This document shows, piece by piece, positions 18,372-28,280 of a stretch of DNA of 64,000 nt. Made by a program: the position numbers and the translations under genes. The stretch lies in contig OZ241745.1 of NCBI GenBank assembly GCA_965201115.1, forward strand, positions 992,001 to 1,056,000, read 5' to 3'. The DNA comes from JANQOH01 sp965201115. Lineage in GTDB: Bacteria; Pseudomonadota; Alphaproteobacteria; UBA7887. The number at the start of each line of letters is the position of its first letter. Positions within the stretch are counted from its first letter, which is position 1. A model generated the notes under the pieces. That model was given only the letters and a program-made list of their open reading frames with translations, searched no databases and had not been told where the DNA came from.

Positions 18372-19178
18372 CTACGCCGCCGTCTCCGCCGCAAGCGCCT
18401 GGCCGTGGCCGAGCGGGCCGTGGCCCGCGCCGAGGCCCGGCGCGGCGGCGATGGCCGCCGCGACGTAGCGCCGCGCGCGCTCGGTCGCGCGCGCGGCGTC
18501 GAGCCCCCGGGCCAGGCCCGCGGCGATGGCGGAGGCCAGCGTGCAGCCCGTGCCGTGGGTATGGCGGGTTGCGATGCGCGGGCCGCAAAAGCGGCGCGCG
18601 CCGCCGCGCTCCACCAGAATGTCCACGACCTCGGGTCCCTCGCCGTGTCCGCCCTTGACGAGCGCGGCGCGCGGGCCGAGGTCGAGAATGCGCCGGCCGG
18701 CGCGCCGCATGTCGTCCTCGCCGTCGATTTCCATGCCGGCCAGCCGGCTCGCCTCGGGCAGGTTGGGCGTGACGACGCGCGCCAGCGGCAGCATGAGTTC
18801 GATCAGCGGCGCGCGCGCTTCGTCGTCGAGCAGCGCCGCCCCGCCCTTGGCGTACATGACCGGGTCCACGACCAGCGGGAGGGCGGCGGCGCGCCCGCGA
18901 AGCACGCCGGCAACGGCCTCGATGATTTCGCGGCGATGCAGCATTCCGGTCTTTACGGCGTCGGCGCCGATATCGTCGAGCACGACCCGCATTTGCCGCG
19001 CCACGAACTCCGCGGGGACGTCGTACACGCCGTGGACGCCCGTCGTGTTTTGGGCGGTCAGCGCGGTGACGGCCGTGGCGGCGTAGCCGCCGAGCGCGGT
19101 CACGGTCTTGATGTCGGCCTGGATGCCGGCGCCGCCGCCGGAATCCGACCCCGCGGCGATGAGAACGCGGCCGCTCAT
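18372..19178 (-). CDS. thiD: Hydroxymethylpyrimidine/phosphomethylpyrimidine kinase
   Basis: 268 residues. Phosphorylates HMP and HMP-P for thiamine synthesis. Family features: N-terminal IAAGSDSGGGAGIQADIKT with the substrate-binding residues, TALTAQNT, DAVKTGML, VDPVM, TPNLPEA and the anion hole/catalytic aspartate region HGTGCTLASAIAAGLA. The frame is open upstream, but the ATG at 19178 fits the conserved start and overlaps the glmM stop by 4 bases. Coupling of thiD with glmM is unusual and may reflect simple operon packing. Confidence 0.95.
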   Translation of the reverse strand: MSGRVLIAAGSDSGGGAGIQADIKTVTALGGYAATAVTALTAQNTTGVHGVYDVPAEFVARQMRVVLDDIGADAVKTGMLHRREIIEAVAGVLRGRAAALPLVVDPVMYAKGGAALLDDEARAPLIELMLPLARVVTPNLPEASRLAGMEIDGEDDMRRAGRRILDLGPRAALVKGGHGEGPEVVDILVERGGARRFCGPRIATRHTHGTGCTLASAIAAGLARGLDAARATERARRYVAAAIAAAPGLGAGHGPLGHGQALAAETAA

Positions 19179-20512
19179 GCCTCGCAACGCTCGATGGCGT
19201 CGACCGTCAGCGCGACCGCGGCGGCCACCGTGTCGGCGTCGCCGCCCTGGCCCATGACGCGCGCCTTGGGCTCGGTGCCCGACATGCGCGCGACCAGGCG
19301 GCCGGTTTTGCCGAGCATCGCCTCGGCCTCGGCGATGGCGGCGGCGACGCCGGCGCATGCCAGGGTTTCCGCCCGGCACGGCACGCTGCGCAAGACCTGC
19401 GGCGCGGGCTCGAAACGCCGCGCGGCGCCGCCGAACGAGGCGCCGCGCGCGACCGTCGCCGCGAGAACCTGCAACGCGGCGATCAGGCCGTCGCCGGTCG
19501 TGGCGTAATCGGCGAGTATCATGTGGCCCGATTGTTCGCCGCCGACATTGTATCCGCCGCGGCGCATGAGGGCGAGCACATGGCGGTCGCCGACATCGGC
19601 GCGTTCGAGCCGGAGGCCGAGCCCGCCGAGATGCCGCTCGAGGCCGATATTGGACATGACCGTCCCGACGACGCCGCCGCCCTTGAGCCGCCCGGTCGCG
19701 AGCCAATGCCCGGCGATCGCGGCGAGTATCGAGTCGCCATCGACCGCGGCGCCGGTCTCGTCGCACATGGCCAGGCGGTCGGCGTCGCCGTCGAGCGCAA
19801 CGCCGAGATCCGCTCCTTTCTCGACAACGGCGCGCGACAGGGCGGCGGTGTCGGTGGAGCCGCAGCCGCGGTTGATGTTGAAGCCGTCGGGTTCGACGCC
19901 GATGGACTCCACTTCCGCGCCGAGCTCCCACAGCACGGCGGGCGCCACGCGGTAGGCGGCGCCGTGGGCGCAGTCCACGACGATCTTGAGGCCGGCGAGG
20001 GTTTCTCCCTTCGGGAAGGCGGCCTTGGCGTATTCGATGTAGCGCCCGCGGGCGTTGTCGAGGCGCCGGGCCCGGCCGAGCCCGCCGGGCTCGGCCAAGC
20101 CGCCCGCCGTGTCGTTCTCCACAAGCTCCTCGATGCGGCCCTGCACGGCGTCGGAGAGCTTGTAGCCGTCAGGGCCGAACAGTTTGATACCGTTATCGTA
20201 ATACGGATTGTGCGACGCCGAGATCATGACGCCGAGATCGGCGCGCAGCGAGCGCGTGAGCATGGCGACCGCGGGGGTCGGCATCGGCCCGACGAGTATG
20301 ACGTTCATGCCGAGCGATACGAACCCGGCGGTGAGCGCCGGTTCGAGCATGTAGCCCGAAAGCCGCGTATCCTTGCCGATCACCACGTGGTGGCGATGCG
20401 GCCCGCGCGTAAACACCGCCCCCGCCGCCTTGCCGACCGCCAGCGCGGTTTCCGCGGTAATCGGATGCGCGTTGACCCGGCCGCGTATGCCGTCGGTTCC
20501 GAACAGAGCCAC
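19175..20512 (-). CDS. glmM: Phosphoglucosamine mutase
   Basis: 445 residues, the usual family size. Interconverts glucosamine-6-phosphate and glucosamine-1-phosphate on the path to UDP-GlcNAc for peptidoglycan and LPS. Visible: N-terminal FGTDGIRG, the phosphoserine loop VMISASHNP, the metal-binding loop DGDADR, the sugar-binding GGEQSGH and the phosphate-binding RMSGTEPK near the C-terminus. The stop overlaps the thiD start (ATGA on the minus strand). It is divergent from the beta-barrel protein gene, leaving 177 bases for promoters. Confidence 0.97.
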   Translation of the reverse strand: MALFGTDGIRGRVNAHPITAETALAVGKAAGAVFTRGPHRHHVVIGKDTRLSGYMLEPALTAGFVSLGMNVILVGPMPTPAVAMLTRSLRADLGVMISASHNPYYDNGIKLFGPDGYKLSDAVQGRIEELVENDTAGGLAEPGGLGRARRLDNARGRYIEYAKAAFPKGETLAGLKIVVDCAHGAAYRVAPAVLWELGAEVESIGVEPDGFNINRGCGSTDTAALSRAVVEKGADLGVALDGDADRLAMCDETGAAVDGDSILAAIAGHWLATGRLKGGGVVGTVMSNIGLERHLGGLGLRLERADVGDRHVLALMRRGGYNVGGEQSGHMILADYATTGDGLIAALQVLAATVARGASFGGAARRFEPAPQVLRSVPCRAETLACAGVAAAIAEAEAMLGKTGRLVARMSGTEPKARVMGQGGDADTVAAAVALTVDAIERCEA

Positions 20513-20689
20513 GATTTGCGCTTCCCTCCCCGCCCGTCCGCCAAGGCCGCCGCCGCGCCGCGGCGCGAATGTTTTTCATCATACCGCGCCGCCGCGCAAG
20601 TTCGCGCGGGCAAGAGGCCGCGGCCCGGCCTATATACACAGGGGCGCCGCCGCCCGGGCGCGCAACACGCACAATCGCGGAGATGGGTC

Positions 20690-21457
20690 ATGAGCACGAC
20701 AGCGCGCCTTTTGCCGGCAGTTCTTCTCCGCGCCGTTCTCGCCGCGCCGGCCGCTCTGCCGCCGGCCGCCGGCGCGGCGGCGGACGACGGCGCATATGCC
20801 GGCGTCACGGTCGGCGTCGGCAGGATGGACAACCGGCTGACCGACATCGACGGGTTTGCGAACTGGGGCAACCCCGGCGCGGCGACGGAATACGACGACA
20901 GGGGGCTTGTCGGCGGCGCCGTGCTGGGTACCGGCGTTCGCCCGGGCGGCTTGCCGCTCCGCGTCGAGATCGAAGGCATGTTCGGCAATCTCGCGGCCAC
21001 CACGAACATGCTCGATCCGGAAGGGCTGGACGAATCCGCGAAGGCGGCGCTGCGGTGGGCGGTTGCCGCGCGTCTCGGCTTCGCCTTCGACGCGGGGCCG
21101 CTGACGCTGTTCGCCGCGGGCGGCCCGGCGGCGGCGCGGATCGAGAATTCGGCGACGGACATGGACCGGAGCGGCCTCGACGATCCGTGGCGGCGCGATC
21201 CCGACGATTCGTTCCGCGACAGTTCCGTGGAGTTCGGCTGGAGCGTCGGCGCCGGCGCCGAAACGGCGATAGCGGACGGTTGGGCGCTGCGGCTGGAAGG
21301 CGTCTGGATGGACTTCGGCGCCGGCCGCCACGCCGTCAACCGCGCCGGCGACAACCGCTGCTGCGGCGCCGGAACGGAACGGCGCCCGGTCGCCTACGAA
21401 GTCGAAAACGCGTTCGCAATCGCGCGGCTGGCCCTCGTGCGCCGGTTCGACCCGTAG
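20690..21457 (+). CDS. Outer-membrane beta-barrel-like protein
   Basis: 255 residues with a signal peptide (LLPAVLLRAVLAAPAALPPAAGAAA) and a mature part with alternating hydrophobic/glycine-rich segments such as GAYAGVTVGVGR, GLVGGAVLGTG, ALRWAVAARLGFAF and SSVEFGWSVGAGAETAI. The end is ENAFAIARLALVRRFDP, resembling the C-terminal strand of small porin-like barrels. This suggests an outer-membrane barrel of about eight strands. There is a CC pair (NRCCGAG) near residue 225. No specific function can be assigned. The frame is open far upstream because it lies antisense to glmM; ATG 20690 precedes the signal peptide. Confidence 0.75.
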   Translation: MSTTARLLPAVLLRAVLAAPAALPPAAGAAADDGAYAGVTVGVGRMDNRLTDIDGFANWGNPGAATEYDDRGLVGGAVLGTGVRPGGLPLRVEIEGMFGNLAATTNMLDPEGLDESAKAALRWAVAARLGFAFDAGPLTLFAAGGPAAARIENSATDMDRSGLDDPWRRDPDDSFRDSSVEFGWSVGAGAETAIADGWALRLEGVWMDFGAGRHAVNRAGDNRCCGAGTERRPVAYEVENAFAIARLALVRRFDP

Positions 21458-21489
21458 CCGGCGCGGCACAAACCGCACGGCAAGCACAC

Positions 21490-21560
21490 GTATGAGCGTC
21501 TGTACCGAAATGCTTATCCCGCCGAAGGCGGGGCCCGGGCGCCCGCCCGTTTCCGCGCGG
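21490..21560 (+). repeat. Dispersed repeat fragment downstream of the first autotransporter
   Basis: The sequence GTACCGAAATGCTT followed by CCCGCCG-aaggcgggg and gggcgcccg matches the stretch at about 27048-27090 upstream of the same autotransporter gene. Both ends of the gene therefore carry related copies. It belongs to the same family of short palindrome-rich repeats as the 89-bp tandem unit. Confidence 0.55.
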
Positions 21561-21614
21561 CGCGATCGGGAACAAGCGCGCGGCCGCGGCCGGTCCGTCA
21601 TCCCTCTCCGCAAT

Positions 21615-21653
21615 CCGCCGGGACCGCCGGCGAGGCGCCGCCGGTCCCGGCGG
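21615..21653 (-). terminator. Hairpin after the first autotransporter
   Basis: 12-bp arms CCGCCGGGACCG (21615-21626) and CGGTCCCGGCGG (21642-21653) around a GC-rich 15-base loop, starting just after the stop codon at 21658. No T-run follows on the minus strand, so Rho-independent action is uncertain. The mirror-image copy lies after the second autotransporter at 54816-54854. Confidence 0.6.
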
Positions 21654-21657
21654 GGGC

Positions 21658-24600
21658 TCAGAAGCGGACGGTGAGGCTGGCGCTGCCGCCGAAGTCGCGG
21701 TTGCCGCCGCGGGCGGCGGCGTAGTTCGCGGACCCGCGCAGAACGAAGCGCCCGTCGTTCCACTCATGGGCGCCGCCGAGGCCCATGCGGACCCAATTCG
21801 GTTCGGCTTCGGACCGCAGGAGCGTGTCTCCCGCCTTCGCGTCCATCCGGCCCGACAGTTCGCGCTCCACGTCGATGGTTGCGAACATGCCGGCGCTGGC
21901 GGCGAGGGCGTCCGTCTCGGCGCGGACGCCGACCCGCGCCTTGAGGCTTCGGGCCCCGTCGAGCGCTATCCGCTGGTCCGCCGAGTCCGTGAAAGACGAC
22001 ATGGCGACGCTGGACCAGCTGGCGCCGACGCGCGGCGTAACGGCCACGCCGCGCACGTCCAGCCGCCGCCCGGCCTCGACGCCGAGCGCATAACCCCGGC
22101 CCGCAATGTCGCGCTTCAGCGCTCCGCGCTCCGCCTTCGGGTCGGCGGAGTTCACGTCTGCCTCGTACAGCGTCGCCGCGGCCTGCCCGCCGACGTAGTA
22201 GCCTTCGGCGGGGAACCAGGCGCCCGATATGCGCGCGCCGGTTCCGGACGCCTCCACGCCGCCGCCTTCCGTTCCGTCCACGTCCGCCTTGCCGCGCACA
22301 TGATGAACGCCAACCGAGATCAGGACGTTTTCGTCCGCGGCGCCTTCGATCCCCGCTTCGAAGCCGAAGCGGCGGTAGTCGTGGCCCGCGGAGGGGAGGC
22401 GGCGGTCGCCGCCGCCCGCATGGAAACGCGCCCATGCCCCGCGTCCGCCGCCCGGCATATCATCGTCATGTCCGCGCCGGATGCTTGTTCGAAGCCCCCC
22501 GGGGGCGAACGCCGAAGCGAGGAGATCGCCGGGGTGGGGAAGCGCATTCAGCGCCAGCAAAACCGAGGGCAGGGACTCGTAAACCGCGGCGCCCGCGGGC
22601 CGGCGGTTCGCGACGCGCAGCCTGCCGTCGGCGGTGACCTCGATCTCGATGTCGTCCTCGCCTTCGCGCCTGACGATCACCCTGGGTTTGCCGCCGGCAT
22701 CGACGACGCCCCCGCCGCCGCCGAGGCGCCGGATTGCATCCTCCACGGACTCGCCTTGCCCGCGGCGCACCACGACCAGCGGTTCTCCCGAGACGACCAC
22801 GATGGTCTGGCCATCGACGCCCAGCACGCGCCCGTTCTCGCCGACCGTTAGCGCGCTGCCCCTGTCGAGCCTCACGCGGCCGACCGAGCCGTCGACGACC
22901 AACTCGCCGGACGCGAGATCGACCGTTCCCGTCACGCTGCCGCCGCGCGCCACCGTCAACCCGTGTTCGCCGCCGCCGAGGCCCACTATGTCGCCGCTTA
23001 CCGTTCCCGTTTCCGCCACCAGGACCATCAGATCGCCGGTCTCGCTGCGGATCGCGGCCTCGCTGTCCGCGCCTGAAATGCGCCCCCCGGCGCCGACCCG
23101 GACCTCGCCGCCGTTATCGAACAGAACCGGACCGGAAGTTCCGTCCACCGTAACCGTGCTGGCGGCAAGATGGATCCTTCCGCTCACCGAGCCGCCGGTC
23201 ATCACATGGACGTTATGCTCTCCGCCGCCGAGGCCGAAAACGCCGCCCCCGACCGAGCCGCTCACGGCAACCTCCAGATCGCCGTCGCCGAGGCCGCGAA
23301 TATCGCCTTTCGCCTCGCCGGACACGGCAACCCGGAGGAGACCGCCGCCGTCGGCGCGAATGTCGCCCTCCACCGAGGCGGACTCCGCCACTTCGACGGT
23401 CATGTCGCCGTCGCCCGTGTTCCTGACGGCGCCCGTGACCTTGCCGGCGACGGAGACGGTCAAATCGCCCGTCCGGTTGACGATCGCTTCGAGGCCGCCG
23501 TCCGATGTTTCCACGCCCGTAACGGCGCCGCCCGCGGCCACCGTCACCGCGCCGCCGGCGGAGTAGAGTATCCGGCCCACGCTGCCGCCGACGGTCAACT
23601 CGCCCGCCGGGTCGTACACCGTCCCTGTCACCGTTCCGCCCGCCGGCGATGCGAAAGTCAGCGTTCCGCCATCGGCCCGGATGTCGCCTTCGGCGCGCCC
23701 CGCCACGGTCGCCGCCAGAGCGCCCGACGCGCTGCGCACGGCGATGCCCTCGACGCCCGCGATGTGTCCGCCGGCGTCCACGGTTACGGCGCCGCCGCGG
23801 TCGAACAGCACGCGCGCGACCTTGCCGCCGCCGCGCACCGTAACCGTGTGCGCGCCGCCGCCGCGGCCGAGAACATCGCCTTTCACCTCGCCCGACACGG
23901 CGACCCGCAGGTCGCCGTCGCCCACGCCCTCGATGGCGCTTTCGACAACCGCGCCCTTCGCCACCTCGACGGTCAGGCTGCCGGCCGCGCTGTAAATCGC
24001 GCGCCGTCCCGTATCGGGGATATCGATCCCGATGACGCGGCCCGTCGATGCAATGACGATCGAGCCGCCGTTGGTGTACCGCACGGCGCCGACGGTACCG
24101 CCGATGCTCGTGCCGGCCGGCGGATCGTAAACCGTGCCCGCGACCTCGCCGCCTTCCATGACGCGCAGCGTGTAGCGCCCGTACAGGCTTCCCGCGATCC
24201 GTCCGTTCCGCTCGACGGTCACCGTGTGCGCGCCTTCGCCCAGCCCGTGTATGTCGCCGGCCAGTTCGCCGCCGGAGCGCACGGTTACGGTCAGATCGCC
24301 GCCGCCCATGTCCTTGACGGCGCCGGTGACCTTGCCGGCGACGGAAACCGCCAAATCGCCCGTCCGGTTGACGATCGCTTCAAGGCCGCCGTCCGATGTT
24401 TCCACGCCCGTAACGGCGCCGCCCGCGGCCACCGTCACCGCGCCGCCGGCGGAGTAGAATATCCGGCCCACGCTGCCGCCGACGGTCAACTCGCCCGCCG
24501 GGTCGTACACCGTCCCTGTCACCGTTCCGCCCGCCGGCGATGCGAAGGTCAGCTTTCCGGCCGCGGCGCGCAGATCGCCTTCCGCGCGGCCCTGGACCGT

Positions 24601-27017
24601 CACCGAGAGATCGCCCGAACCGTTGCGGATCAGCTCGCCATCGACTCCGGCGAGGCGGCCCTTCGGCCCGACCGTCACCGCGCCGCCGGCGGAGTAGAGT
24701 ATCCGGCCCACGCTGCCGCGAATAACCAACGGGGCCGAATTCGCCGCCATCGGGTCATGCACCGTCCCCGTCACCGTTCCGCCTTCCCGCGAGTCGAAAA
24801 CGAGGGTCCCGGCCGCGGCGCGGATGTTGCCTTCGACCGTGCCCGCCACCGTCGCGGCGAGGTCGCCCGGGCCGTCGGAGAATATGGCGTTGTGGCCGGC
24901 GGGGGCCGCCACGCGCCCGGTCGCCGCGACCGTCACCGCGCCGCGGGGCACGTGAATCCCGCGCCCGGCGCTGCTTGTCACCGCGCCGCTCACGGAGATA
25001 TCGAGGTTCGGCGCGCTTCCGTCGGCGGCTTCGGAGACGATCCGGATGCCGGCGCGGCTGCCCGAAACGAGCGCGCCGCGGCCGATGTTCACGGCGATGT
25101 CTCCCTTGCCGCGCGCGAGCGCGCCGATGCCGTCGGCGCCTTCCGACGCGATCGAGCCGCCGCTCACGGTTACGGCGATGGCGCCCGGGCCGGTGCGCTG
25201 CGCCTGCATGCCGACGCCGTCGCTGCCGCTCGCCTTGACGGAGCCGCCCGTCATACGGAGTTCGAGGCCGCCGCGCGCGCCGCCGTGCAGGCCCAGAACG
25301 CCGGTGGCGTTGGCGCCCGCCGCGGTAATCGATGTCGATGCGCCGGCGATGGTTACCGTTACGCCCCGGTCGCCTCCGGAGCCGATGTGCTCGGCGAAGA
25401 CCGTGTGGGCCGAATCGCCCGCGGTGGAGAGCGTCGCGCCGCCGGCCACGCGGACGGCGATATCGCCCTCGTTCTCGTGCCTGGCCTGGATGGCGTAGGT
25501 CTTTTCGGCTGTCGTGGAAACCGAACCGCCCGTTACGTCGATGGCGATGGCGCCCACGCCGGTTCCCTCGCGGAGGTTGTCGCCCTCGCACGGCCGCTCG
25601 GTATCGATGCAGTATTGCAGGATGCGGCCGAAGACGCCGCGGGCCAATCTGCCCGTCGTTTCGACCGCGGCGTTCCCGAGATCGATATCGACGCCGCCGC
25701 GGCCCCTGTGCCGCCCGTGGACGCCGTGGGAATCCTCGCCCGCGGTGGAGATCCGCCCGTCCGTGACGCCGATGACGATCTCGCCGCCGCCGGAAGTGTA
25801 AAGAGAGTCTCCATCCACCTGCAGCGAGGAGAACGGCCTGCCGGCATGCGTCGCGAAAATGCCCTGGGCCGCGCCGCCCATGGTCGCGATTTCGCCGTCC
25901 GTGACGGCGACACGGATGTCGCCGTGGCCTCCGTGCGCGGCATGGATCCCCCGGGCCTCCAAGCCCACGGTTTCATCGAGATGGCGCGCCTGCTCCACCA
26001 CCGCGAAGCAGGCGTTTCGCGCCGTTGTTCGCTCGGCGGTGTCGTCCGGCATCTCCCGGCAACTCGAGAGGGCCGCGCGAGTCCTGTCGGCGGCGTCGCC
26101 TGTCGCGATGGAATACCCCTCGAGCGTGACGGCGATGTGGCCGTAGGCCTGGCCGGTGGTGTATTCGGCCCGGATCGCGTCGGCATAGACGCCGTGCGTG
26201 GCGATGCGCGGCCGCTCGCGCTGCGCGCGGTCGCGTTCGGTTTCCCTCACATCGACGATGACCGCGCCCCTGGCGCGCCGGCTGGCGCCATCGACGAATA
26301 TCCACCCTCCTTTCTGCCAGACATAAACGCCGTGCGCGTATTCGCCCCCGGTCCGAATCGACGAATCCCGGACGCCGATGCCGACCCGGCCCTCGCCGGT
26401 GTGCCGGGCGTGAATGCCGTACGACTCTTCGCCGGTGACGTAGCCCCAGAACTCGTCGCCGGTGAGGCCGGGGGCATCGGCGGGCGGGTCGTACCTGAAT
26501 CCGTCGCCGTCGGTCGAGACGCCGTGCCCGAAATCGGTCGGGGACGGATGAGCGGGCGCCGGAATGCCGCTTCCTTCCGGGATCCGGTATTGCGGATCGA
26601 CCGCGCGCACGTGAATTTCCAGATCGCCTTGGCCTTGATGCCAGTATTCGATGCCGGACACGAAATCGTCGTTGACCGTGACCTTGGGATTCTCGACGAC
26701 GATGGCATGGTCTTTCGTGTCGGCCACCCCGTATGTGCAGTACAGGGGCTCCGCAAGGTCCCGAAGCCCCGTGCCCAGGCACGCGTTCGGCCCCGGCGGG
26801 ATGGTGGGGCGCAACTGCGCCGCCGCGTCTCCGGCGCCGAGGGCAAGGACGGCGGCCAGCGCCAGCCCGGGGGAATAAATTCCCCCCCCCCCCCCCCCCC
26901 CCCCCCGCGAGGGGGCTCCCCGGACGTAACGGGACCGCGGCGCGGCGCGGCGTTCGGAGCATCGGACAAGCCCGGAACGGCGCAGTGCAGCGAGATAAAC
27001 GACAACAGGAGATTCAT
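21658..27017 (-). CDS. Giant autotransporter adhesin, translationally phase-variable by a poly-G tract (apparently OFF)
   Basis: The uninterrupted passenger/barrel frame runs from about 26881 to 21658. Reading from the poly-G: GIYSPGLALAAVLALGAGDAAAQ (signal-peptide core), then over 1,400 residues of Gly/Ser/Thr-rich beta-helix repeats (GSVGRILYSAGGAVTV-type units), then a C-terminal autotransporter barrel ending SLTVRF. In the assembled frame no ATG, GTG or TTG precedes the signal peptide. The only well-placed start is ATG 27017 (GGAGA nine bases upstream), which reads MNLLLSFISLHCAVPG and joins the passenger only if the 25-G run (26882-26906) loses two G or gains one. The protein would sit on the cell surface as an adhesin-like molecule. 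Tract length may also be an assembly error. The longest intact frame with a conventional start begins at TTG 26814. Confidence 0.85.
26882..26906 (-). repeat. 25-nt poly-G (poly-C on plus) tract in the autotransporter 5' coding region
   Basis: An uninterrupted homopolymer encoding polyglycine, placed between the only good start codon (27017) and the signal-peptide core. The two sides are out of frame by this count. Long G tracts are classic slipped-strand mispairing sites in contingency genes. Confidence 0.85.
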
Positions 27018-27390
27018 GGATTCGGCTCTCCGTTTCAGGGTCCGTACCGAAATGCTTGCCCCGCCGGAGGCGGGGCCTGGGCGCCCGGGCGTCCCCGCCC
27101 GCACGTTTCCGCGCGGCGCGACGTCGGCGGGGAAGCGCGAACGGACAAGATGCCCGCCGGTTCCCACCGTACCGATAACCGCCGAATTCCGGTGCAGACT
27201 CTCAGGGTTGCGGGCACAAGACGAGCCCCCCTTCCCTCGGCGGGACGGCGAGCCAGTGTAATCGTTCGGTACGCATCCGGTAGCACCGTCTTGCGGGCTT
27301 GTCAATATGCGCGGCGAAATTATTCGCCGAATTAGCGAATCGTGCGTACTTGCGCCGCATTTTTGCGCAGCCGTTTTCGTCCCGGCGGCG
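27018..27390 (-). promoter_or_regulatory. Upstream region of the first autotransporter: dispersed repeat, candidate -35 and shared element
   Basis: No gene is seen in these 373 bases. Nearest the start is a palindrome-rich copy of the dispersed repeat (about 27040-27140). A minus-strand TTGACA lies at 27305-27300, with a poor -10 (TACCGG) 17 bases on. Further upstream, 27325-27364 holds a 40-bp element shared with the second autotransporter. A long 5' untranslated leader would result. Confidence 0.5.
27325..27364 (-). promoter_or_regulatory. 40-bp element shared by both autotransporter genes
   Basis: Read toward the gene it contains ATGCGGCGCAAGTACGC and GATTCGCTAATTC. It matches 47755-47794 at 38 of 40 positions in the same orientation relative to the autotransporter. 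The two genes otherwise differ in this region, which suggests a common regulator site or an element carried along by duplication. Confidence 0.65.
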
Positions 27391-28263
27391 TCAGCTCGCC
27401 AGGAAGCCGAGGAAGACCGGGGCGGCGAACGCGCTGTTGGCGTGGAAGCGCCGCGCGCAGCCGGCGGGGTCGTCGATGTCGAGCGTTTCGGTCTGCCACG
27501 CCAGCACGGCGGCGCCGGCGGCCAGTCCCGCCCAGGCCGGCCATCCCGCTCCGGCCATGTGCGCCGCCGCCGCCAACCCCGCCACGCAGAGCGCATAACA
27601 CGCGCGCACGACCGGGGCGGTCCGCGCGCCGAGCCGCAACGCGGAAGACTTGACGCCGATCCGCGCGTCGTCGGCCTTGTCCTGATGCGCGTATACGGTG
27701 TCGTAGCCCACGGTCCACGCGGCGGCGGCGGCATACAGCGCCGCCGCGGGCCAGCCGAGCCCGCCGGTCGCCGCCGCCCAGCCGAGAAGCGCGCCCCAGG
27801 CGAAGGTCAGCCCCAGCCACGCCTGCGGCCACCACGTGATCCGCTTCATGAACGGATAGGGCGCGACAAGCGCGAGCGAGGCGAGGCCGACCCAAACCGC
27901 CGCCGGCGGCAGCCGCGACAGAATCGCCAGCCCGGCCAACGTCAGCGCGGCCATGAACGCCGCCGCGCGGGCCACGGAAATCTCCCCCGCCGCGATGGGC
28001 CGCGACCGCGTGCGCGCCACCTGGGCGTCGATGTCGCGATCCGCGATGTCGTTCCACACGCAACCCGCCGCGCGCATGACAACGGCGCCGGCGAGAAACA
28101 GGGCGCAGAGCCGCGCGTCCCCGGCCCAGCCCCCGGCCGCGCCGGGCCGCGCCAGCGCGATCGCCCACCAGCCCGGCCACATGAGCAGCAGAAACCCGGT
28201 CGGCCGGTGCAGCCGCGCGAGCCGCGCCCAGGCGCCGGCGCTTCGCAGTAACGGGAGACGCAC
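27391..28263 (-). CDS. ubiA: 4-hydroxybenzoate polyprenyltransferase
   Basis: 290 residues from GTG 28263, all hydrophobic helices, as expected for the membrane prenyltransferase that joins the polyprenyl tail to 4-hydroxybenzoate in ubiquinone synthesis. Both aspartate motifs are present: NDIADRDID with the following RTRSRP, and YDTVYAHQDKADD with ARIGVKS. Family sequence PTGFLLLMWPGWWAI near the start supports this N-terminus; the open frame further upstream encodes Arg-rich nonsense overlapping the next gene. It lies just 17 bases downstream of the DUF4143 ATPase gene on the same strand. Confidence 0.93.
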   Translation of the reverse strand: MRLPLLRSAGAWARLARLHRPTGFLLLMWPGWWAIALARPGAAGGWAGDARLCALFLAGAVVMRAAGCVWNDIADRDIDAQVARTRSRPIAAGEISVARAAAFMAALTLAGLAILSRLPPAAVWVGLASLALVAPYPFMKRITWWPQAWLGLTFAWGALLGWAAATGGLGWPAAALYAAAAAWTVGYDTVYAHQDKADDARIGVKSSALRLGARTAPVVRACYALCVAGLAAAAHMAGAGWPAWAGLAAGAAVLAWQTETLDIDDPAGCARRFHANSAFAAPVFLGFLAS

Positions 28264-28280
28264 GCCGCGGCCCGCCGCCG

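Noticed and set aside
23170..27261. A 1,363-codon open frame on the plus strand antisense to the first autotransporter
   Set aside because: It is a mirror of a very GC-rich repetitive gene, lacks a ribosome-binding site and has no recognisable domain; it also runs across the poly-G tract and the upstream repeat.
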